Assembly (NCBI GenBank): GCA_024362935.1
Contig: JANCRA010000017.1
Span: forward strand, 18,317,001 to 18,381,000
DNA: 64,000 bases
Reading direction: 5' to 3'
From: Setophaga petechia
Taxonomy: Eukaryota > Chordata > Aves > Passeriformes > Parulidae
This document shows positions 12,016 through 25,138 of this stretch, in pieces (positions within the stretch are counted from its first letter, which is position 1; each line of letters starts with the position of its first letter). A model generated the notes under the pieces. It had not been told where the DNA came from. It made no database searches and was given only the letters and a program-made list of their open reading frames with translations. Position numbers and translations under genes: made by a program.

Positions 12016-13990
12016 ATGAATAGAGAGAGAATTAAACCAGTTCTTTTTGTAAAATCTTACTCATGTGAGTGTTGAAAAAGTCACCCTGACCTGTGGCATA
12101 ACCTGGGCACTGCCTTTTTGCCTTTTCAAGGCGTGGAGTGCCTTAAAAAACAAATCAATTCTTGTAATACCTTTGTATTATCTTCCACAGTGCCCAGAAA
12201 CAGTCAAAAGTGAAGTTAATCTGTTGTTAATTTGTTCACAGGGTTTTACTTTTGGCCAGTACACCATCCTTTTCTTTTTGGAATTGTTTATTAAAATGAT
12301 TCAGTACAACAGTTTCCTGAATGTGGCCATTCCACAGGACTCTCTATTAAACTAAAACTCTCCCTAAAATGCTTCCCCTCAATGGATCTGAGGCTTTTCC
12401 CTCATGTTTTTATTCAAGCCTGTTTTATAGTGAGAATGGATATTTTTGCAATGTGGAAATGTGTCCCAAGAATGAATCTCTAGAAATAAATCCAGATGGA
12501 ACAATTCACATCTCATCCCAGTGAAAACCTGGAATATTTCCAATAGACTTCTGAAATTATCTTAATGCACAGAAGACATAAGTAAGAAAAAATACAGAGC
12601 CTTTTGTCTCTGAGGTCTATTGCTCTACAAATAATTAATTAGTGGAGCTGCTGTGCTGTGGGCCTGCCTGTCTGACCACTGAGCAATTAAATAAAGTCAT
12701 TCTAGGAGCTACAAGTGGCTTCTGGAAAACAGAGCATCCTTCAAAACAAGAGAAAAGCATTCTTTACTAATTCAATTTTTGTGTAATTATAACCTAATCA
12801 ATCTTTTACAGACTTTTTGGAATCACTGTTCTCTTACTGCTGTAACATTTCATAATTTAGTCTAGCAGTAGAAATCTTAACAACAAAGTCTGGACATGAT
12901 CCAGGCACAAGGGCAAGGGACAATTTCTCCCAGATAAATTCTACATTTTACCATTACTTAATATCACATGTAAGAAATACACTTAGAGAGAGAGAGATTT
13001 AGATTTACCTCAGAGGAAACTCATAGGCAGTATAATCATTAGCTAAATTTCCACCAGCTGCATTAGGGAATACATCATCATTTTGATTTCCCCAGAAAAA
13101 GCCTAAAATGCACAAAAATAGGAATGCAGGATCCTTATTTATGCTCTGCTGAGAGAAGGAATTGGGACTGCAATTCAACAGTTATCAGCACATACACAGA
13201 AATTCAGTTTGTCATCAGATATTTGGATATCCTGTCTCCAGGATCAGATGAGAAAATTCTAATTTAAACAGTTGATCAGAGGCTGCAGAAAACTGAACTT
13301 AATTCACACCTGGGGCCTCTCTGACCTTCTCTGGGGTTCAGCAGGGCAGGGGGGTTATGAGAACATTCCAGATCAGCACATTTCACCCTGCATCTTTGTC
13401 TCAAGCACACAAGACTGTAATTGAGAGTAAGTCTCAAGCAGGGAGCAGAAAGGACTCTTTCCACACAGTGTATGGTTGTCATTTAAAAGAAAAAATAATA
13501 AAAATCTCAGCAGTTGGGCAGACTCCACATATTTGCTAGTAGATTATATCCAGAAGGATTTTTTTTTCCTTACTCCTATTGAAAAATCATGTTTAAGATA
13601 AAATGTGCTTATTGCAAATCCTGCTATACTGTATAAATATCAGGGCCTTTTGCACATATTCCATAAACAGGGACTAAAGCTGACAGCTCTGAAGTTACCA
13701 TTTATGAAGTCAGGATCCCATTACATATTGCACTGCAATTCCAGTGGAACTTTCAGCCACAGCCCCCTGCAATCAGCTCCAGGGCACAAACAGCAGCAGA
13801 GGGAATTTTTCCCAAGGAACATCATCAAAGCTGCCCCCTTGGAGCCACCTCCACCTGGAAATGTGTGAGGGGGCTCAGTGAAGGCTGCAGGTGAGTCCCC
13901 AGGAGTGGATTCCTTGCCTCCATCCACCCCAAGTGCCTTTCCAGCTGGCATCTGGAGCCATTATTATGCAATAATAATAAGAAATATTAT

Positions 13991-13996
13991 CCCCCC
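13991..13996. repeat. Left target-site duplication of LTR (cccccc)
   Basis: Six C residues immediately precede the TG end of the LTR and are matched by six C residues immediately after its CA end at 15191-15196. A 6-bp duplication is usual for class II/ERVK-like and alpharetrovirus-like integrases. A homopolymer duplication is less decisive than a mixed one. Confidence 0.7.
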
Positions 13997-14080
13997 TGTA
14001 GGAGTTTGTAGGAACGGGTGCCGGGGTTGCATGGTCGGGACAAACGGAGACGAGAGATCTTTGTAGCTAGCTCGTGGAAC

Positions 14081-14634
14081 TTGGGGTTTATTGCAAAGGG
14101 CCTGGGTGCAGGGCCCTGCTGGGATTTGGGGTTCATTGCAAAGGGCCCTGCTGGGATTTGGGGTTTATTGCAAAGGGCCTGGGTGCAGGGCCCTGCTGGG
14201 ATTTGGGGTTTACTGCAAAGGGCCTGGGGCAGGGCCCTGCTGGGATTTGGGGTTTATTGCAAAGGGCCTGGGGCAGGGCCCTGCTGGGATTTGGGGTTCA
14301 TTGCAAAGGGCCCTGCTGGGATTTGGGGTTCATTGCAAAGGGCCTGGGTGCAGGGCCCTGCTGGGATTTGGGGTTCATTGCAAAGGGCCTGGGTGCAGGG
14401 CCCTGCTGGGATTTGGGGTTCATTGCAAAGGGCCTGGGTGCAGGGCCCTGCTGGGATTTGGGGTTCATTGCAAAGGGCCTGGGTGCAGGGCCCTGCTGGG
14501 ATTTGGGTTTCATTGCAAAGGGCCAAGTGCAGGGCCCTGCTGGGATTTGGGGTTTATTGCAAAGGGTCTGGGGGCAGGGCCCTGCTGGGATTTGGGGTTT
14601 ATTGCAAAGGGCCTGGGGGCAGGGCCCTGCTGGG
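14081..14634 (+). repeat. 45-bp minisatellite, 13 units, inside the LTR
   Basis: The unit is atttggggttcattgcaaag followed by ggcctgggtgcagggccctg and ctggg. Most units are 44-45 bp. Units 2 and 6 are 32 bp, having lost the segment between two ggcc words, which fits slippage between short direct repeats. Units 7-10 are essentially identical, so the array expanded recently in its middle. Because 45 is a multiple of three and the unit lacks stops, all three plus-strand frames and several minus-strand frames stay open for 90-263 codons; these are artefacts. The plus strand has closely spaced G-runs in every full-length unit. Confidence 0.95.
14087..14092 (-). promoter_or_regulatory. AATAAA polyadenylation signal of the LTR, copied through the array
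   Basis: Minus-strand AATAAA occurs here in the array unit closest to the LTR 3' end, in the order expected for an LTR (signal, then U5). The same signal recurs in four other units (3, 5, 12 and 13). Seven units carry AATGAA and one AGTAAA at the same place. Whether any is used cannot be told from sequence. Confidence 0.5.
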
Positions 14635-15190
14635 AGCTGCCAGCCACAGCTCGGAGCAGGCCCGAGAGAAGAGAGGGGTAGAACGTAAGAGAGTAAAAGG
14701 GGTGAGAATGAAGAGTGTTGGAAGAAGTGGAAGATGCAGTGGAAAGAGCAAAGAGAAGAGAAGGGAAGGGAAGAAAAAAGTGGTCGAAGTTCCCGTTCCA
14801 ATACAATAAATCATCTTTTGTGTTGAATATTTTGATTCTCACTAACCAATCTAGTACAATATACAAATCTTATAGCATTTCTATAGAACCTATAAGAATC
14901 ACTACATTACCATACTGTGTTACATTTCAAACCCTAAAAACTCTTCTTTGGACCCTTTTTGCTAAGCTGGCAGGTTTGTTAGACCCTTAGACTTGCTTGT
15001 TTGCAAAGGGTCTTGTTCCATCAAAACAAGATTACCTTCAACCAACCACATCATTGTTTTCCAGTTGTTCAGTAACTAAGAGATCTCAAAACTTGCTTTC
15101 ATTTCAATCTTGCTTATAGTTTCTATATTCTCAAAATCTTTTGCCAAGCAATCATATTTATAAGGCTTTCTTGTTTCATTCACCCCAACA

Positions 15191-15196
15191 CCCCCC
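15191..15196. repeat. Right target-site duplication of LTR (cccccc)
   Basis: This matches the six C residues at 13991-13996 on the other side of the LTR and fixes the right boundary of the element at 15190. Confidence 0.7.
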
Positions 15197-18100
15197 AATA
15201 GCTGGGATGCTCCCAGGCCAGCCAGGGAGAAGTTGCATCTCTTCCAGAGGAGCTGCAGGGCTGCTCTGAGGTGTGAGCAGAGGTGATTGCTCATCACTGT
15301 GAAGGGTTTGTTCTGCAGGCACTGCTCAGGCAGGGGTTCATCAATCCTGTGCATATTAGGTTTAGAAAATCCCCTCCTCACTGGGGAGTGCTAAGTGCAA
15401 CTAGACAAACACAGATGCTTCCCAGAAATCCCCAAACACTCCCCTGTTCAAAGAGTCCCATTTTTCAAATCGACTATGCTAATCTCTGCTGTCCAATGGG
15501 GCAGGGCTTGTCTTCAGCAGCATCAGCTGTGTTCAGGTGTAATTGAAAATTATGGACATCTCTGCAATTTATCTCTGCCACTGAACCAACCCTGCCACTG
15601 CTTCCAAGTAAAACCATGGAAAATTACAAAGGAGCAGCGTGGATTGAAGGAGAAAAAAGTTTGAAAATGCAATAGAGAGAGGAACTGTTTGCTCAGTCTT
15701 GTAACAATTACCCAAATTCCTCCTGCTAGGCAATCCTCACAGATTGTAATTGTCATTCTTTGTCTTCACTGTGGTGTTTTGATCTAAACTCCCATTCTAT
15801 TCTTCTCCCTCTGTGTGGCTAAATTCCGTTCTTCTCCCTATTTGTGGCCTGGGGATTTTCAATGGTACTTGAGATGTCAAGGAACTAAAAGAACTCGTCC
15901 ATTTTTAATTTTGACCAGCCAAGGCTCAAAAGGAACCATATGGCAACAGTGAGGAGCTGCCATTGCTTGCCTCTGCAGACTCAGAGCACTCTGCTGGGAG
16001 TTACAAAAGACTCTGCTGAGAGCTATTTTCCAGGTCAGAATTTTCTCTTGGAAATGTAACCATCTGAACTTAACATTAAGTATAAACAGATGAAATGATT
16101 CTTAGGTCAGGTTTTAAATAAAAACCCTTTTATTTTTAAATCCAAGTGTTATAATAGCTATTACCTGTGCGTTGAAGCACACCTGGAGATTGGAAACTTC
16201 AGAATCCATTCACAGCCGTGCCCTCCCTGCTGCCATGTGGATGCAAGAGCTGTAACCTATTTACCCCATTCTGTTAGAAGGTGTGAATTGAGCCTGCATG
16301 GGTTTTTCCTCCCTCTTAACAGCTCTAGCTTTAATTTCCTTACTCTCTTAGTTTGAATAAACAGTTTCCAGCTGTTTGGAGCCCTCTGTGAAAGGCTGGG
16401 CAGTGAGGGGTTAATGTTTAAATTGGACCTGGATGTGCCTGGAAAGAGGGGGAGTACAAAGGTAGGGAAACACCTCCCTGAGCCAGTTCTCCTCTTCAGG
16501 GCAGTGCAGGAGCAGGAGTGGTGTCAAGGAGTGGCCAAGGCAAATAGAGAGGGATGGAGACCACCAAAAAACCCTCAGAGCCCCCAGCCCATTCCCAGAA
16601 AGATCCAAACCACGGGCAGAGACAAACTCATTGATGTGAGAGTGAAAAACTCCATCCCAGGGTGCTGAAAACTGATCCAGGAGAAGATATTCCCAGAAAA
16701 GCTGAGTGCTGCCCACAGGGCCATGAACACCCTGGCAGCTGGAGTGAGGCTGCCCCAGGACTGGAGATCTCCTCACCTCCCTGTCCCATCTCCCTTCCAC
16801 ATTCTCCATTTCTCTTTCCCTCTTTTAGATTCTTCTTTCTTTTCACTTACAAGTAGAAAATAGGGGCAAAACATGCCCAATGTCCATGCCACATGTGTTA
16901 TTTGTCAGGTGGTTTTTTGGGGGGTTTTTTTGTTTTTTTTTTTTTAGTTTCTTTCTTTGTTTGTTTGTTTGGGCTTTTGGTTTGGTTTTTTTTGTTTGTT
17001 TTCTTTTTGTTTTGTTTTGCTTTATTTTTATTTTTTGGACGCTTTTGGCTATTTTCCATTTCTTTTTCACCCACTGATATCTCCAAATTTTGAGTGCAGT
17101 CACTGCCCTGAACAGCACATCCCAAAAGAAGAACTGGAGGGGTAAATAAATAACCACTGTTTCATGCTGAAGGGACGTGCAGCTATCACTGAATACTAAA
17201 GGAGGTGTATAGATTGTGAATTATTGAATGCCAGGTGCTGTGAACCCTAAAAAAGCACAGTGGACTGTGAAAGAATTTGCAGGAGTTTGGAAAGGTGCTT
17301 GTGAATCTGGATACAAAAAATCCCAAAAACAAAACCAGAACAGCAGAAGACTCATTTTTTACTGGCTGCTCCATAATCATGTCTTGTACAAAGAAAGGAA
17401 TGGCCCTTGTCACTTGTGGGATAACAGAATCCACCCTGCTCTGGCTTGAGGCATGTGCTTGTGGTTTCCAGCTAATCCCATAATCCCTGATGTGAAAATT
17501 GCTGGGGATATATCCAGACAGGAAAGCTCAGATCCTCAGCACTGCCTCATCATCTTGGATTTCAAAGAACAAGCACAGCTTGAAGAATAAACAATTAATA
17601 TTTGATGTTATATACTTAATTCAATTTAGGATAGTAGAGTGATATCGTTATAAGATACTTAATGAAAATGTATGAACAAAAAAAAATAAAAAGGAAAGAA
17701 AAGAGGATTTGTTCCACTCAGCACAGAAAACAGTCACTACACAGAGGGCAAAAAGAGGATTTTTTAAAAGAAGTTGGAGAGTGAATAGCAGAAGTGCCAC
17801 TAGCAGAAGGCCCTCAGCAAGCAGAGATCAATCTGCTCTCCTGCATGGCAGAGGAAATTTGGAGCACTTGCACAGAACCCCACAGTTCAGGCTGTGTAAG
17901 AACAAAGTCTGAACAAATGAAATTAAAAATCAGGGTAAAATCAGAACAAATAGCATGTGCAGTATAAGAGGCATGCATGAAAGATTCAAATACCTTAAGC
18001 TGGCATCAGAGAAGAAATATAACAATGTAAAACAGGAAAAGAGATAATGTGAGGTAAAAGACAATGGAAAGAGTGCAGACTCATGGCAACAATTTAACAT

Positions 18101-21100
18101 TCCCCAAGTTCCACAAATATAGGAATGCAGACAATTTAAAATCCAACTTTACAAAGAGAAGTTTCCTAAGTCTCCTATCTAACCAAATAAAACTGCTTTG
18201 ACTATGGAGGGATTTGTGGTACAGAATATGTACAACACCCAGGTCTGCATTTATCTGTCCATGGGCACCTGTGGGACATTTTCACCACTGTGGGGTGAAA
18301 TTTTCATGGCCAAACCTCCAGGTTCACAAGAAAAGAAACAAGGGAGAAGCAGAACAGGCACCTGGACCTCTCTGGAGGAAAACGTGCTCTGGATTGCCAG
18401 CAGGGCAGGCAGAGCCCAGGGCACCCCAAGAGCTCCTGCCAAGGATGGAGACTCTGCAGACTCCTGGGGAACCTTATTCCAGTGTCAGATCACATCCACA
18501 CGACAAATTTTTCTTATGTTTAAGTAAGAACAGCTTCAGGAAGCACAGCAGCACCTGGCTGATTAAATGCAGCTCACTTCTTAAGCTTAGTTTCTTTCTC
18601 TGAATTCTCTCCTGCCTCCAATGCTCTCAGTAAATGTGGAAACCATTTCAAAGCACCATATGCTGGTGTTTTCTAAACTATCATTTCCTGCAAATTGCCA
18701 TTTCATAGAAATTTAGGTGAAAATGCTTTTGTTCTTATTTGGATGAAGACTCATTTAGGAAGATGAATAAATTCCCTGAACATGCAATTCCTGACATTTG
18801 GCTATCTCTAGCAGAAGATGAAACTAGCAAGTCAAGCTCATGATTCTCTACTAATTTACCTCATGTACAGCATATTTTTCAACATCTATGCTTAAAAAAT
18901 TAATGCACCTTTGAGAGTCATCATTATTGTTATACCATAAACAAGTTCTTTTGTTGGAAATAGTAATATTCAGAATCTCTCTCCTAAGAAATTGAATTTT
19001 AAAGCCAAATACTCTGGGGGAAAAAAATAAAATTGGTTCATTGTTCTTTTGTCATAGGGCTTTTAGATAAAGCAGCCCCAGATTAATGAAACAACTTCCT
19101 AATTTCTGGTAATTTGATTCCTTAATTGAATTAATTAACTGGCTTTTTCAAAGTTTTTACAAGGAAGAACATTAAATTTCACAGTAATGCTGGAGCAGGA
19201 CTCAGAGCCTGATTTTCAGCTGGACCAATGCACCTCCCTCACCCTGAGTGGATCTGCAAATGCTCAGCACCTCAGCCAGCATCAGCCTGAGAGGGGTTAA
19301 ACAGGCAGCAAGAAGGGAACAGGGAGAGCAGAAAAACAGGAGGAGGTAACAGAATCACAAAATCACAGCACAGGGGCCTCAGGTGAGCCAGGCCACGCTG
19401 GCCCAGAGATGCTGGAATGCATTCAATGGCCAAACAGGGCTGTGAGCAGCACAGACTGGATTTTCCTCCTGTGCAAAGAAAGTTCTGATTTACAGAGAGA
19501 GAGCATCTCCAGCAGTGTGTCTGTCTCACTTTGTGCCAAAAAGGTGTTACCTTGCTCTTTCCTACCACTGGATAACTCTGCTCCACATTGCCCCCAAAAG
19601 TGCAGCTGGAGCCTTCAGCTCTCCTTCACACAGACATCAGCACAGGACAAAAGGACCTGAGATAAATCACCTGCAAAAGTCAGATGGAGTTTGGTGATTT
19701 GGTGCCCTCACAGCCTGGAAATTCCATTCCAGGGTTTGTCCCACCCTGCTCATCTGTTCATCCATGCAGAACAGAGACACAATCTCTGCCTGCCATTTGT
19801 TCATCTCTTTGGGCACAGGAATACTAAAGAATGGTCTCTAAATAATCAGAAGAAATAATTTCTAAAGTATTTGTAATTAGAGCACTATAAATCCACAGGA
19901 CCTGATCAAAGCCACCGTGGACTCATGAGTAAAAATATTCTTGATTTTGGTTTGATTCTTCAAACCCTGACACCTGACCTGCCCCAAATACAGCCTGGGA
20001 GACAACCCAGTTGCAACTGAGAATAGATTTTTGGAGTAACTTGGTTGTGCTCCATTCTATTATTACTTAAACCTTTATTCCTGACTACCTGAGCTATGTG
20101 AAAATCAAATTTAAACATAAAAATTGCACTCCCATATGATGGAAGAGAATTATCAATTGTCCAAGTTAAGACAATCAATGATTCTGTGTGGCTGCAACAG
20201 CTGAGGCAAGGAAGCTCAGACCCACAATGAAAAACAATATTTAGTGCTGCCTTTTGCCATATATTCTGATATTCTATAAATTCTGAATTGTGCTCTATAA
20301 TATGTTTATATATATATAAATATTCCTGACTCGCAGCCTCTGGCTCTGAAGCTGCTTCCTCAAAAACTGCCCTGGAGTATTTTTAGTTCACAGAGAATGT
20401 GAAGAACCCCAGAATAACTGTCCTTTTCATGATCATCTGCCAAATTACAATTCTCAAAAAACAGCATCATCTAGAAAATCCTACTGCAAAATTCCACAGG
20501 AGATACATTTAATTCAGAAGGACTGAATGACATGGTACAGCAAGACCTGATGGTTTGAAAGAGCCCTGATTTTCAGTTCTATATTCTTAGCACAAATCCT
20601 TAGAGTTTGAGAATGGCTTCAGCTGAGAGGAGCCTTCAAAGACTAATTTCAATGTTTGGTGGGATGGTGATGTAATTTGATAATACAAGTTTTTGTTTAC
20701 TTTCTTAATCACTTTTTAATTGCACTGCATTTTTCTCTTTGATAGATAAATTTGCATTATGGAACACAGTAGAACAAGAAAGCTGAGTGTTATTAGTTTT
20801 CTATAAATTAATATACTTTCCTTCTAATTCCACTCAACTGCTCATTTCCTCCAAAATCAAAGCCACTGCAGCTGACTCAGAGAGCCAGACCCAGTGAGGT
20901 GAGATGAACAGGATTCACACTTTACATTAAAACACATGGCTTTTAGATTTTACTATTTAAATAGTTTGACATATTAAAAGCATCCTTCATTTCTCTCAAT
21001 TAATAAGAAAATTGAACTACACACTCCTGTGTGTACTCTACCAGAGTAATTAATTTCAATATTTGCTAGCTCTGGATTATTCCAGATTTTTCTCCTTAGT

Positions 21101-24100
21101 TGTTGATAATTTACCAAACCACAAAGCCAATGGAGATTTTTAAATATGGAATATTCAAAGTCTGAGGTTTTTATCATCGAGTCAGTTGCCTTAAGGCAAA
21201 CATTTCCATGATGAAAAAACAAGTTGTTATCTTCAAACTGTGATTGTTTCACATGTAGCTGGTTTCAAACATTGCTGGTTTGCACAGAGCATGATCTGTT
21301 TGGGCAAAAAGGAGAAGCAGGAAATGCAATGGCACTGGGAGCTGCAGTCAGAACATGAAGGACCCTCCAGGACAAAGACAGTGAAATGGGGCTCAAATTA
21401 TTCCCCAAAATCCATCTGAGGGAGAAAATTCTTTAATTCCAAAAGGAGCTCAGCAATACAGTGACCAGGAGGTGGAGTTACCCAGAAGTGAGACAGGGAC
21501 CAAGGCAGGGAGTTGAGGCAGACATGAACTAAATATTGCCAGCTCTGTTTATTTCCCACTTCAGAGTTACCCAGCACAATGTTTGTTTGTTTTAAATACC
21601 ATCAAACTGGTAAACACTTTGCCCCTATGTCAAAGGAGAGAAAAATCTATTTCCATTGCAAGTATGAACTGTGCTGCAGTGACTGTGCCCTTGCAGAGCA
21701 CTCCTTGTACCTGAGAACATCTCACACCTCCTGGCAGAGAACAACAAAACACCTTCAATTATGATTTCATGAATAATGACAACCCTCATTATAAACTTTT
21801 GCTGCAATATTTGCATTCACACAATTCCTTTGTTCTGAGCTGTTGTCTATAACGTTGTAAAAACCTCTATTTTCACTCACCTGAATGCCTTTCACACAAG
21901 CACAGATGAAGGTCAGTGCTTTTATAAGCTCTCCTCCTCTGTAAGCCCATAATACTCTTATGACATTAAGGTATGTACTTAAAGACTTGATTGCTGGCTT
22001 TCATTTACTTAATATCTTGGCAAGTTTGCAGTTCTGCCACGAAATCTGTTTAGTAGCAAAGCACACAACTGTTCTGCTTTTTAAGCTAGGCTTATTTATA
22101 TAAATTTATTCCATAGCCTGCTCATCTTATTTTAATGGCCAGATGTTCTTTTCTCTTCACGTCTTAATAAACAAATACCCTTAACTAACCAGACATTCTC
22201 AAAGTTCTTTATCCTAATGGCTTTGATATTTCCAAGTTGTTTTTTATTTTCATTTTTTGGCTGCCTTCTCCTATGAAGAGTTAAAGGCACTAAAGGTATG
22301 TCCAACATAAAAAAAATATTCATTTGTAAGGGAATAGCAGGATTATATCAAACTCCTGCTCTCAGAAATAGTTTACTTCAATATTTAACTGCAAGCTCAC
22401 CACTTTTTCTAAAGTGAGCCTGACATCTGTTTTTGTTTACCATTTGGTAATGACATGAATTCATACTAGGAGGATGAAGCAAAATTTAAATATAAGTATT
22501 CCCTTAGATGCACTGGATGGAGAATATAACATTTCCAAGACTCTATTCATCTCCTAACAGGGTACATGGAGGCTGCATTTTGGCTTGGTTGTTTTAAAAA
22601 CAACAGTTGGATTTGCTGCTGGTTTACAAAAACAAGGCTGTGGAAAACATTTCATACAAAAAAAAAAATAAACCCAAAAAACCACAAACAAAAATCCCCT
22701 CACATAACAAAAACAAAGAAAAAGCTTTGCACTTCTAATGCAGCATTATTGACCAGTTTTTGTTCTCAATGTAAGCATTCTTTTAAGGATAAGCAATGGC
22801 TCTGCTCATTATCAAAGTCAGGCTAAACCCCACTGTAAACCAGAAAAGAAATAATACTCATGTAAAAGACAACAAAAGAGCTCAGACTCTTGTCAGTAAC
22901 AGCTTCATGAACCTGCTATCACAGAAGTACTGTCAAAATCCCAAATAAAATATATTAGAAATACATCAAACCCCATATTACATGTTTATGTCACCCAGAG
23001 TGTGTTCTCCTTCCCTCTGAATTACTTGTGAGTGACTCTGCACTGGAGTATGTGGGTGACTGAGGCTGGGGTGATTTTGCAGAATCTCTTCCCAGCCTGG
23101 TCACTGTGCCTCTGAGAAGCCTCTGGCCATTAACACTCACAATGAGGATTAAAATGGTGTGTGAGATGTAGATTAGAGCAGCACGTTCTGTCTAAATGGC
23201 ACTGTCAGAAACAGTCTGTGTTCTGCTGAATTATGTAAATTTACCACTGACAACACATTTGTAAAGTTCCTTAAAACAACTCTATTGTGCTCTATTTTAT
23301 AATTAAAATGGGAATTGAACCATCAACACAAACTGAGTTTATTTAGCCTGATTCCTCCTGTCCTATTTCACTTGCACACGAGCAGTGAATAATTTTAAAA
23401 ACAGTGGCCAATACCATGCAGACAGAGCTGCCCTCACCTGTCCCAGCCTTGCAGGACCACAAACCATTTCCAGTTCCCAAGGCACAGTGGTTGGCACAAG
23501 CCAGAACTGCCAGAGGCAGCAGCAGCAGCCCCAAGGTCCAGCTGCAAATCCCAGATTTGCAAATCCCAGATTTCCCAGCTCAGGCAGAATCCCAGACAAG
23601 GAACTGTTCAGCCTTTGGGATGGGAGGCTGGCAGCATTTGGGCACTGCCTTTCCCAGAGTGGGCAGAGCTGAGCACCAGGAGATGCCACTCACCATTCCT
23701 TTCATCCCCTGGATGCAGTGAGGGATCAAAGGGGGGAAAGCAAGGCAATAATGAACCCTATGCAAAACCAGCAAGAGCAATTTGCTGCCATTGGAACACC
23801 TTTTACATCAGAAATAGAAGGCATTGTGTGCTGTTCAAAGGTGCTGATCACACAGCCCTGGGAATCAAAGGCACTGATGCGCTTGGAAGGTATTAAACAC
23901 CCAGTTAAAATCGAATTTCCAAGTGTCTTTTGGTGTCTGAGCATCAGACAGCGTGGGCTGAAGCATGGAGTGGTACCCCTGAAATTAATAACTTGCCTTA
24001 ACCATAAGATCTGAGTCTTGTAGGTCCTGATTAATGATTTTGGAACTGAAATTGTTCAGTGTAAAATGAGTTTAGGTGAGTTTAACTCAGGCTGAGGGAG

Positions 24101-24820
24101 TGAGGAGGGTTTGGGTTGCCTGGAGTTGGTAAAGGGGCTTCCAGGAGATCACCAGCACCAGGGGCAGCAGAACACCCAGCCTGGGCACCTGCAGGGACTC
24201 CTTGGAGCCTCTGAAGGAACATAAAAAGAAAAAAGACAGAAAAAAAGATAAATCCATTGGATCCTTTCTTTCATTTTCACAGCCAAATTTAAGGAAAGAC
24301 TAACTTTAATATCATGCAAAAAATATAAGAGAAGGATATTGCAATCATAGAGGACCTCAAGCACTGATTTAATTCTCAACTGTAATTCTAATTACAGACT
24401 TTATAAATTAGTTTTGATTCTTCCTGAAAAGTTCTTCATGGACTGTGTTCTGAGGTAATAATATCTGATGTAATTTATAGTGTTAGGAAAATTCCTTTAC
24501 AAGTCTCATATGATTGCCTTCAGTGAGAGTAATTATTCCCTTCTAAATTTTTGATTTACAGGTCTTGTTTCAAATGAAGGCTGAAAGGTTAAAGCCAGGG
24601 CTGAGATGGTCCTGTCTCTCTTGGACATGAGGGAAATGCTCTTTTAGCCCTACTGAAACAATCTGGGATTCTCACAGGGAAGAAGCCTGTTCTTAGTTAG
24701 ATTTTAGAATTTCCTGGCTTTGACTCAGGAAAGAAAAGTTTTCCACAGTTTGTTGATTCTCTCAAGCCCTCAGTTGGTGAATCCAACAGTTAGATTGTGA
24801 TTGTAAGAAAGAGAGAACAA
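15197..24820. other. Long non-coding stretch, no gene recognised
   Basis: No exon, RNA gene or interspersed repeat was recognised in these 9.6 kb. Minor features are an imperfect ~34-bp duplication around ttcttctccct near 15785-15850, a T-rich tract at 16910-17040 (listed), a TA-rich patch near 20305-20320, and a 15-bp duplication of aaatcccagattt near 23545-23575. Open frames are short and scattered on both strands. Confidence 0.55.
16910..17040. repeat. T/G-rich low-complexity tract
   Basis: This is about 130 bases of T runs broken by G doublets and tttg words, the mirror in composition of the A-rich tract at 10.4 kb. Phe-rich plus-strand and Lys-rich minus-strand frames through it are artefacts of composition. 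Confidence 0.85.
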
Positions 24821-25138
24821 AAATCATAAATTCTTATAATAATTTGTGTTGGAAGGGACCTGATTCAGGTCCTGCCATGGGCAGGGACACCTCTCACTGT
24901 CCCAGGCTGCTCCAGCCCTGTCCAGCCTGGCCTGGGCACTGCCAGGGATCCAGGGCAGCCACAGCTGTGCCAGGGCCTGCCCACCTTCACTGAGAACAAT
25001 TTCTTTTGCAATTTCTAATCTAAATCTCACTTCTCTCACTCTGAATGCAACACACCTTGTCCTTTCACTGCATGACTTCGTTAAAAGTCCCTCTCCAGGT
25101 TTCTTGCAGGACCTTTAATTACTGAAGGTCCTAAGGAA
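24821..25138 (-). mobile_element. CR1 LINE fragment, minus strand, 3' end
   Basis: The plus strand reads as the reverse complement of the CR1 3' region: gttggaagggacct, then ctgccatgggcagggacacc, ccagcctggcctgggcactg, cagggcagccacagctgtgc, aatctaaatctcact and ccttgtcctttcactgcatg, in the order found in avian CR1. Only the 3' few hundred bases remain, the usual 5'-truncated state. Spacing is slightly contracted relative to the family as I remember it. No open reading frame survives. Confidence 0.88.

Larger units (their letters stand above)
9730..13990. other. Non-coding stretch with A-rich and T-rich tracts
   Basis: Apart from the two low-complexity tracts listed separately, nothing is recognised. 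A further A/G-rich patch lies at about 10741-10775. A long minus-strand open frame over 10279-10881 is only the read-through of the A-rich tract (Phe-rich) and is not a gene. Confidence 0.55.
13997..15190 (-). mobile_element. Solo retroviral LTR, minus strand, with internal minisatellite
   Basis: Read on the minus strand the element starts TGTTGGGGTGAATG at 15190 and ends CGTTCCTACAAACTCCTACA at 13997, giving the canonical TG...CA ends. A 6-bp cccccc repeat flanks it on both sides. It is 1194 bp long. No primer-binding site, gag, pol or env follows on either side, so it is a solo LTR left by recombination between two LTRs. The half nearest the 3' end carries a 13-unit tandem array (14081-14634) whose minus-strand units include AATAAA. 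Between the array and the 5' half is a purine-rich plus-strand patch (14695-14785). The 5' half contains TATA-like words (cttataaatatg near 15150-15165). The exact family name was not assigned; it resembles songbird LTRs, from memory only. Confidence 0.8.

Noticed and set aside
14018..14809. Long open frames (up to 263 codons) on both strands, looking like a repeat protein
   Set aside because: They are read-through of a 45-bp stop-free minisatellite inside an LTR. All three plus-strand frames are open at once, which a real gene would not show.
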